From Akkermansia sp. (GTDB lineage: Bacteria > Verrucomicrobiota > Verrucomicrobiia > Verrucomicrobiales > Akkermansiaceae), in the NCBI GenBank assembly GCA_017517805.1, contig JAFWYD010000003.1:1-64000 (forward strand): a stretch of DNA of 64,000 bases, written 5' to 3'. Positions 58,319 through 64,000 of the stretch are shown piece after piece (the stretch's first letter is position 1; the number at the start of each line of letters is the position of its first letter). The notes under the pieces are model-generated. The model saw only the letters and a list, made by a program, of their open reading frames with translations. It did not search any database and had not been told where the DNA came from. The translations under genes and the position numbers were made by a program.

Positions 58319-58837
58319 TCACAAGAGCGTGAGCGTAATCATGATGCCCATGATGATGAGCTTGGCCAGCACGCCGGCGAGCAGGCCCAGGGTGGCTCCG
58401 AAGCCGGATTTTGCGGAGTCTCTGGCGGTTTTGCTCTGGAACTTGTACTCTGCAATGAAGGCACCCACAAAAGGCCCGATGATGATACCGAAGGGGAAGA
58501 TGAAGAAGGCACCCACGATGAGGCCAATCATGCTTCCCCAGAAAGCCTGCTTGCTGCCGCCGAACTTGCGGGCACCCAGAGCTGTGGTGATGTTATCGGC
58601 CAGCGTTCCGAGCACCGCCAGCGCCAGCAGAATGCCCCAGAACCACCAGGCGGGGTAGGGCTCGCCAGCGGCCAGCGCATAACACACGCTGCCCCCCAGC
58701 GCCACCAGGCAACCAGGGTAGGGCAGCACCGCCCCCATAAAGCCGGCGATATACAGCAACACCGCAGCCGCATACAACGCCCCGCTCAGGTAATCCACCC
58801 CCGCCAGCCAATTCCAGAACTCACTCAACATCCCCAT
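58319..58837 (-). CDS. DUF456 family membrane protein
   Basis: The 172-residue protein has four to five membrane helices. The signature region is NITTALGARKFGGSKQAFWGSMIGLIVGAFFIFPFGIIIGPFVGAFIAEY (about 80-130), Gly-rich and typical of DUF456. The role is unknown; such proteins are proposed as small-molecule or glycosyl-carrier related, without proof. It is preceded on the minus strand by the 24-unit heptamer array, which fills the gap to typA, suggesting one transcript. Confidence 0.85.
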   Translation of the reverse strand: MGMLSEFWNWLAGVDYLSGALYAAAVLLYIAGFMGAVLPYPGCLVALGGSVCYALAAGEPYPAWWFWGILLALAVLGTLADNITTALGARKFGGSKQAFWGSMIGLIVGAFFIFPFGIIIGPFVGAFIAEYKFQSKTARDSAKSGFGATLGLLAGVLAKLIIMGIMITLTLL

Positions 58838-58841
58838 TTTC

Positions 58842-59009
58842 CACTAATCACTAAACACTAAACACTAAACACTAATCACTAAACACTAAACACTAAACAC
58901 TAATCACTAAACACTAATCACTAAACACTAAACACTAAACACTAAACACTAAACACTAATCACTAATCACTAATCACTAATCACTAATCACTAATCACTA
59001 ATCACTAAT
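58842..59009 (-). repeat. 24-unit tandem heptamer array between typA and the DUF456 gene
   Basis: On the plus strand, CACTAAT and CACTAAA alternate irregularly for exactly 24 units with no phase break. On the minus strand this reads as TGATTAG and TGTTTAG repeats that begin in the stop codon of typA and run up to 4 bases from the next ATG. Likely grown by replication slippage, so its length probably varies between strains. Confidence 0.97.
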
Positions 59010-60847
59010 CATTGCCCCAGGTTCGCTTCCTGGATGCCGGCGCGCTTGCGGGCCGTGGCATCCAGAATACGCTTGCGCATGCGGATGAAGTGCGGGGTGG
59101 CCTCCACCAGCTCATCCGGCTCAATATATTCGATGGCGCGCTCCAGCGAGAAAACGCGCGGGGGCGTGAGCTGGATGGAATCGTTCTTCGTGGCCGAGCG
59201 GTGGTTCGTGAGGTGCTTCTCGCGCGTCGGGTTCACCGGAATATCGATGGGTTTCGGGTTTTCGCCCACAATCATGCCTTCATACACCTCATCGCCCGGA
59301 GAAATGAACAACGAACCACGCTCCTCCATAGCCTGCAGGGCGTAGGGGCGGGCAATGCCGTTCTCCATGGAGATGAGCGTGCTGGTCTGGCGGGTGGTGA
59401 TTTCGCCGGCGTAGGGGGCGTACTCCTTGAACAAATGCGAGAAAATACCATGGCCGCTCGTCAGGTTCACCAGCTCAAACTCGAAGCCGATGAGCCCGCG
59501 CGTGGGAATGGTGGCCTGAATAGTCGTGCGGCCATTGCCGCTCGCCTCCATGTTCTCCAGGATGCCGCGGCGGTTGCCCAGGATGCGCACCGTGCCGTTG
59601 GCGCATTCGTCCGGCACTTCGATGAAAACCGTCTCGAAAGGCTCGCAATTCACGCCGTCAATCTCGCGCACAATCACCTTCGGGCGGGAAACCAGCACCT
59701 CGTAATTCTCGCGGCGCATCTGCTCCACCAGAATCGCAATCTGCATCGTACCGCGGGCCGACACCATGAACACACCGGCCAGGTCCGTATCTTCCACCTT
59801 GATGGATATATTCGTGCGCATCTCGCGCATCAGGCGGTCGCGAATCACGCGGCTTGTCACATTCTTACCATCGCGGCCACCCAGCGGCCCATCGTTGATG
59901 CTGAACTCCATCTGCACCGTCGGCGGCTCAATCTTCACAAAGGGCAGGGGTTCGCCCTCCGGGGCAGCCGTCAGCGTCTGGCCGATATCCACATCCTCGA
60001 ACCCGGAAAGACCGATAATGTTACCCGCCTCGCCCACCGTCGAGTCCGTCGTCTGCAAACCGCTGTACTCAAAAAGCTTTGTCACCTTCGCCTGCACCCG
60101 GCTGCCATCCTGGCGGATCAGGTGCAGCGTGTCGCCCTTCTGCACGCGGCCACTCGTGATGCGGCCCACCGCCACGCGCCCCACATAATCATCCCAATCG
60201 ATATTGGAAATCAGCATCTTGAATGGCTTATCCGGGTCGGCATCCTGCGGGGCGGGGATGTGCTTCACAATCTGGTGCAGCAGCGGACTGCAATCCACCG
60301 GTGCCTCGCCCTCCGGGTTATTCATGAAATACCCATCGCGAGCCGAACCATACACAAACGGAGCCTCAAACTGCTCTTCCGTGGCATTCAGATCCAGCAA
60401 CAACTCCAGCACCTGGTCATGCACCTTCATCGGGTCCGCATGCGGACGGTCGATCTTATTGATGACCACGATAGGCAGCAAGCCCTCCTCCAGCGCCTTG
60501 CGCAGCACAAAACGCGTCTGCGCCTGCGGCCCCTCGTAAGCATCCACCACCAGAATCACGCCATCCACCATCTTCATCACACGCTCCACCTCCGCGCCGA
60601 AATCCGCGTGTCCCGGCGTATCCACGATATTAATCGTGTAGTCATTCCAGTGAATCGACGTATTCTTCGCCTTAATCGTGATACCCTTCTCGCGCTCCAG
60701 ATCCATCGAATCCATGGCGCGCTCCTGCACCTCCTGATTCTCGCGATACGTGCCACCAGCCTTAAGCAGCTGGTCCACCAGCGTTGTCTTACCGTGGTCT
60801 ACATGGGCGATAATAGCCAGATTGCGGAATTTACTCGGGTCACTCAT
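59009..60847 (-). CDS. typA: ribosome-associated GTPase TypA/BipA
   Basis: This translational GTPase of the EF-G group helps large-subunit assembly and stress growth. Motifs: [17 protein letters not shown] (G1, about 9-25), [16 protein letters not shown]-type switch I ([19 protein letters not shown], about 45), DTPGHADFG (G3, about 78-86), NKIDR (G4, about 133). The C-terminal BipA domains show [33 protein letters not shown] and [17 protein letters not shown]. 612 residues, normal. The stop codon TGA is formed by the first bases of the heptamer array. Confidence 0.96.
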   Translation of the reverse strand: MSDPSKFRNLAIIAHVDHGKTTLVDQLLKAGGTYRENQEVQERAMDSMDLEREKGITIKAKNTSIHWNDYTINIVDTPGHADFGAEVERVMKMVDGVILVVDAYEGPQAQTRFVLRKALEEGLLPIVVINKIDRPHADPMKVHDQVLELLLDLNATEEQFEAPFVYGSARDGYFMNNPEGEAPVDCSPLLHQIVKHIPAPQDADPDKPFKMLISNIDWDDYVGRVAVGRITSGRVQKGDTLHLIRQDGSRVQAKVTKLFEYSGLQTTDSTVGEAGNIIGLSGFEDVDIGQTLTAAPEGEPLPFVKIEPPTVQMEFSINDGPLGGRDGKNVTSRVIRDRLMREMRTNISIKVEDTDLAGVFMVSARGTMQIAILVEQMRRENYEVLVSRPKVIVREIDGVNCEPFETVFIEVPDECANGTVRILGNRRGILENMEASGNGRTTIQATIPTRGLIGFEFELVNLTSGHGIFSHLFKEYAPYAGEITTRQTSTLISMENGIARPYALQAMEERGSLFISPGDEVYEGMIVGENPKPIDIPVNPTREKHLTNHRSATKNDSIQLTPPRVFSLERAIEYIEPDELVEATPHFIRMRKRILDATARKRAGIQEANLGQ

Positions 60848-61124
60848 AACAAAAAATATACCTTACCGCCACATACTGCGGCTGCGCCGCAGAGTCTAGC
60901 ACACTCATCCCCGCTTGAAAAGCCCAAAGTGAGGTGCGAAGTGCGAAGTGGGAAGTCCGAAGTGGAAAATCGCCACAGACTTTAGCGCGTGCCTGTCTCG
61001 GCGTAGCAAGAGTCCGCAGGGCTACGCGGAGACGGAAAAAGCCCAAAGAGAGGGAAAGTGCGAATTATGAATTACCAGTTGTGGAGTAAGCCGCCGGAGT
61101 TGATGGATGGTGGCTCGCTGGTAA
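60848..61124. other. spacer between typA and the SNF2 gene: heptamers and a long hairpin
   Basis: It holds a phased heptamer array at 60935-60969 (TGCGAAG twice, TGGGAAG, TCCGAAG, TGGAAAA). A 13-bp near-perfect inverted repeat follows (60995-61007 with 61021-61033, one mismatch). No gene supported; the hairpin lacks a T tract, so it is not a clear terminator. Confidence 0.7.
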
Positions 61125-64000
61125 TCAATTCAGTAACTCCATGAGTTCCTGCACGGAGAAGGTGGTGGTGTCGGTATCTCGTTCATTGATGATGGAGTCA
61201 AACATCTCGCGTTTGCGGGCATGCAGGGCCAGTACTTTTTCTTCGATGGTATCAGCGCAGACCAGTCGGCATATAGTGACGGCTTTCTGCTGACCGATGC
61301 GGTGGGTGCGGTCTGCGGCCTGGTCTTCCACGGCTGGGTTCCACCAGGGGTCGAGCAGAATCACATAATCAGCCGCCGTCAGGTTGAGCCCGATGCCGCC
61401 GGCTTTGAGCGAAATGAGGAAGAAGTCGGTTTCGCCTTGTTGGAATGTATCGACCAGTTGCGTGCGTCTGGCGGCCGGGGTGGAGCCATCGAGGTACAGG
61501 AAGGAGTGTTGCTCCTCCTTGCAGAGTTGCTGTACGTGAGCCAGCACATCAGTAAACTGGCTGAAGATGAGAGCCCGGTGGCCGCTGGCTTTCAGCTCGG
61601 AGGCGAGTTCGCGCAGAGCCTCCAGTTTTGCAGGGTGTTCGATGCCGCATTCCGGCGCAATGAGCCGGGGATGACAGCACAGCCGCCGCAGACGGGTCAG
61701 GAGGGCCAGCACCTGGAAGCGCGCAGAATCCTGGTTCACCTGCTCCAGGGCCTCGCGGCGGACTGATTCGTACAGGGCGCGTTCATCCGGGCTCAAATCC
61801 ACGTGGATGGTCTGCTCTGTTTTTTCAGGAAGTTCGTCGAGAACATCGTTTTTGAGACGCCGAAGGATGAATGGCGCCACTAATTTGCGAAGCTGGCCGG
61901 GGGCATTCTTGAAGCGAGCCATGAAGGACCCATGGGCTCCCAGGTAGTCCGGGTTGAGGAATTCCATGAGGCTCCAGAGCTCCATCAGGTTATTTTCCAA
62001 CGGGGTGCCGGTGGCTGCAATGCGGTAGCGCGCCTGCAAGCGCCGGGTGGATTCAGCCCTCTGGCTCTGGCTGTTTTTAATGGCCTGCGCCTCATCCAGC
62101 ACCACCACATTCCACTGCATGCTGCTCAGGAGTTCCGCTTCGCTGACCAGCAGACCATAGCTGCACACCAGCACATCCCGGGGACCGAGGTTCCGGAGAG
62201 TTGCTTTGCGCTGGGGGGTATTCAGCCCCCACAGACGCAACGTGGGGGTGAAACGGGCCGCTTCGCGCACCCAGTTGCCACATACAGAGGCTGGCGCCAG
62301 CACAAGACTGGGACCCTCCTGGGCGCGGGCCAGCAGTACTGCGAGAACTTGGAGGGTCTTGCCCAGGCCCATGTCATCGGCCAGACACGCTCCCAGACCA
62401 CATCCGGTCTGCTGCATGAGCCAGCGGAACCCGTGCAGCTGGTAATCCCGCAAGTTAGCCTGCAACGCACGGGGCAGGGAGGGTGCGCTGCATTGCTCTG
62501 CCTTTTCTCGAAACTCCGCAACGTGTTTTTCCAGCGCATCGGGGAGCTGCCCGGCGGGGCTGTTTCTGGCCAGCAGCGCTATGGCTGCCGGGGTGAGTGA
62601 GAGCTTTTTCCGGATTTTTCCGTTCTTGTCGGGGGCTGGTTGCAGGGCGCTGAGTGTCTCGAGCTGGCGGCAGATATGGGACGTCAGCTTCAGGTAATGC
62701 CCTTCATCGAGCTGCAGGTAGCTGCCTCGTCGATTGCGGTACAGCTGAAGCAACTCTGTGAATCCCAGCACCTTCTGCTCATCCACTTGAACCTTGCCGC
62801 TGATTTCAAGCCAGTAATCAACGCCTTCGGAGCAGGAAATCTGGAAGGCCTTCATGCTGCTCAGCGTACTCAGCGACAGAGCGCAGCCCACCGGCCAGCG
62901 CACCTCTGCCTCCCCGGCTTCCAGCTCTTGCAATTCATGCAGCACCTCCAGCGCGCTTTCTAAATCCTGCGTTTGCAGATTCAAATCAGCAGAGATATGC
63001 TCATGCAGGGTGGGGCATTGCTGCATCAGTTTCGCTACTTGTGATTTTTCGTGGGTCAGGTGGCGCTTGAGCAGCATTTGTTCCGTCCCCCGCGTGATGA
63101 CCTGCTGGGAATCTCCCTTGCCCGGGAGCAGGAGGGGAGCCCCCTCATACGGTTCGATGCGGATGTTGCCGCTCAGGTTACCATGCTCGCCCTTCAGATT
63201 GATGACGAGGCGGGATGCTGATACCAGCTCCGGCAGGTGTTCGTGCGTGAATTGCAAATCGCCGCTCAGGGTGAAATGCGAATCGAGTGCACGCAATGCC
63301 TGGGTAATCTTATCCTTGGCACTCAGCGGGAATTGTAATTTATTCTTTCCTCCGATGTGCGTGATGAGTTCTCTCAGTTTGATGACCCCGGAGGAGGGAA
63401 GGCACAGGTCAAACGTATTCTCGCCTGTGCGCACCAGATGCACCTGGTGCGCCTCTTCCGGCAGCGCCACCTCCATCTTCTGACCCGTCTTCCGTATCAC
63501 CAGTTTAGGAGTTGTGGCGGTGAGTACAGCCTGTTGTGTCTCCTCCCCTGCCATCAGCACGCGCACATAGGGGTGGCGACAAAGCTCCTCCGCAGCCTGC
63601 ATCGGCAGGTAATAGTAGTCCTCGTAGTAGGATAGCTTATGTTCAACCCGGCTGAGAAGCCGCTTATCTTCAGGCGTCACCCATTCTTCGTAGTTCCCCT
63701 GAAGCAGGGAAAACAGCCCAATCTGCCTGCCCTTCGATAAGCCCCCCTTGGCTGTGCGTTTGCGGAGCAAGGGAGAAATGGCACTCACAATCCCCTGAGC
63801 ATCGGCCTCAACCCTCCATTCCAGACGCCCGTCGTCGGTTTCCTTAGAGCCATCCGGGGATGATAACTCCTGCGCCAGCTTCAGAAACTTTTCCACCAGC
63901 AAATCTTCAGCATTAGAGAAAACCGATACTCCCGGAAGCTTGGGTAAATCCTGGCGGCTATTGATGATATCCAGAAGCCTGGCGCGTTCCTCCGCGCGCA
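61125..64000 (-). CDS. SNF2-family DEAD/DEAH helicase (5' end outside the window)
   Basis: More than 950 residues are visible and the frame stays open to the right edge, so the start lies outside. The C-terminal half has the SWI2/SNF2 motor: ADDMGLGKTLQVL (motif I), VVLDEAQAIKN (II), ATGTPLENNLMELWSL (III), LRRLKNDVLDELPEKTEQ, and in the second lobe ALIFSQFTD, DFFLISLKAGGIGLNLTAADYVILLDPWWNPAVEDQAADRTHRIGQQKAV (V-VI). The N-terminal ~450 residues form a weakly conserved region seen in bacterial SNF2 helicases, including HHxxD-like repeats. Such ATPases remodel protein-DNA complexes or act with RNA polymerase; many are in defence islands, but nothing nearby supports that here. Confidence 0.92.
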   Translation of the reverse strand, partial: RAEERARLLDIINSRQDLPKLPGVSVFSNAEDLLVEKFLKLAQELSSPDGSKETDDGRLEWRVEADAQGIVSAISPLLRKRTAKGGLSKGRQIGLFSLLQGNYEEWVTPEDKRLLSRVEHKLSYYEDYYYLPMQAAEELCRHPYVRVLMAGEETQQAVLTATTPKLVIRKTGQKMEVALPEEAHQVHLVRTGENTFDLCLPSSGVIKLRELITHIGGKNKLQFPLSAKDKITQALRALDSHFTLSGDLQFTHEHLPELVSASRLVINLKGEHGNLSGNIRIEPYEGAPLLLPGKGDSQQVITRGTEQMLLKRHLTHEKSQVAKLMQQCPTLHEHISADLNLQTQDLESALEVLHELQELEAGEAEVRWPVGCALSLSTLSSMKAFQISCSEGVDYWLEISGKVQVDEQKVLGFTELLQLYRNRRGSYLQLDEGHYLKLTSHICRQLETLSALQPAPDKNGKIRKKLSLTPAAIALLARNSPAGQLPDALEKHVAEFREKAEQCSAPSLPRALQANLRDYQLHGFRWLMQQTGCGLGACLADDMGLGKTLQVLAVLLARAQEGPSLVLAPASVCGNWVREAARFTPTLRLWGLNTPQRKATLRNLGPRDVLVCSYGLLVSEAELLSSMQWNVVVLDEAQAIKNSQSQRAESTRRLQARYRIAATGTPLENNLMELWSLMEFLNPDYLGAHGSFMARFKNAPGQLRKLVAPFILRRLKNDVLDELPEKTEQTIHVDLSPDERALYESVRREALEQVNQDSARFQVLALLTRLRRLCCHPRLIAPECGIEHPAKLEALRELASELKASGHRALIFSQFTDVLAHVQQLCKEEQHSFLYLDGSTPAARRTQLVDTFQQGETDFFLISLKAGGIGLNLTAADYVILLDPWWNPAVEDQAADRTHRIGQQKAVTICRLVCADTIEEKVLALHARKREMFDSIINERDTDTTTFSVQELMELLN

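Noticed and set aside
58842-59009. Telomere-like repeat or iteron replication origin
   Set aside because: Chromosomal context between two co-directional genes, no replication protein or DnaA boxes nearby, and similar short arrays occur at other gene ends.
59012-60985. Long plus-strand open frame opposite typA
   Set aside because: It is antisense to a complete TypA with all GTPase motifs; its His/Arg/Leu-rich product has no recognisable domain. GC-rich DNA readily gives such shadow frames.

Overview
The window looks like a chromosomal segment from a gut-type Verrucomicrobiota, most likely Akkermansia or a close relative. This rests on four PEP-CTERM proteins ending in a GLAARRRR-type tail, a TIGR04073-like exosortase-associated protein, a Minf_1886-like protein, an oversized A24 prepilin peptidase and a secreted zincin. 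No rRNA or marker gene allows a species call. Most of the window is GC-rich and densely coded; about 20.0-26.8 kb and 31.5-33.8 kb are visibly richer in A+T.

Layout. 1-8.5 kb: the tail of an unknown gene, prepilin peptidase, dusB, an LPS-export/KDO operon on the minus strand (kdsA, lptC-like, lptA/OstA-like, lptB), and divergent purH. 8.6-13.4 kb: pdxJ, an HU-like protein, and galK with an SGLT-type sodium symporter (probable galactose uptake and phosphorylation). 13.4-20 kb: an array of palindromes, a Xer-type recombinase, a lipoprotein, a DUF486 membrane protein, tRNA-Thr(UGU), an outer-membrane barrel, an STN-like secreted protein and a LOG-family protein. 20-26.8 kb: an accessory island with three minus-strand PEP-CTERM genes and a collapsed fourth copy, interleaved with plus-strand abiEi/abiEii (type IV toxin-antitoxin) and an AAA/DUF4143 ATPase-nuclease-like gene bounded by palindromes. 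26.8-33.8 kb: metallophosphoesterase, two M29 aminopeptidases separated by a four-helix-bundle gene, aroB, and a large PEP-CTERM adhesin-like protein. 33.9-46.7 kb: nuoDEFGHIJKLMN (respiratory complex I without nuoABC). 46.9-58.8 kb: a small unknown gene, the TIGR04073-like gene, two radical SAM enzymes of the heme (Ahb) type, rpsU, an O-antigen ligase-like protein, a Pro/Ala-rich membrane protein, two thioredoxins, the secreted zincin, agmatine deiminase, a Minf_1886-like protein, aroD and a DUF456 protein. 58.8-64 kb: a 24-unit heptamer array, typA/bipA, and an SNF2 helicase cut by the window end.

Three patterns matter most. (1) At least twelve genes have a sigma70-like promoter whose -10 box lies 5-8 bases before the start codon, predicting leaderless mRNAs; this also fixed several starts. 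(2) Phased 7-bp repeats (TGATTAG and relatives) sit at gene ends and supply stop codons; one pair forms 19-bp direct repeats exactly around the four-helix-bundle gene. (3) The PEP-CTERM genes share a ~110-base leader with a conserved AAATGCGATA box and a conserved 14-codon reading frame, and the DUF4143 gene is framed by copies of TTCCCGCGAATCGGGAA. These regulatory and mobility signals are the best candidates for something undescribed.
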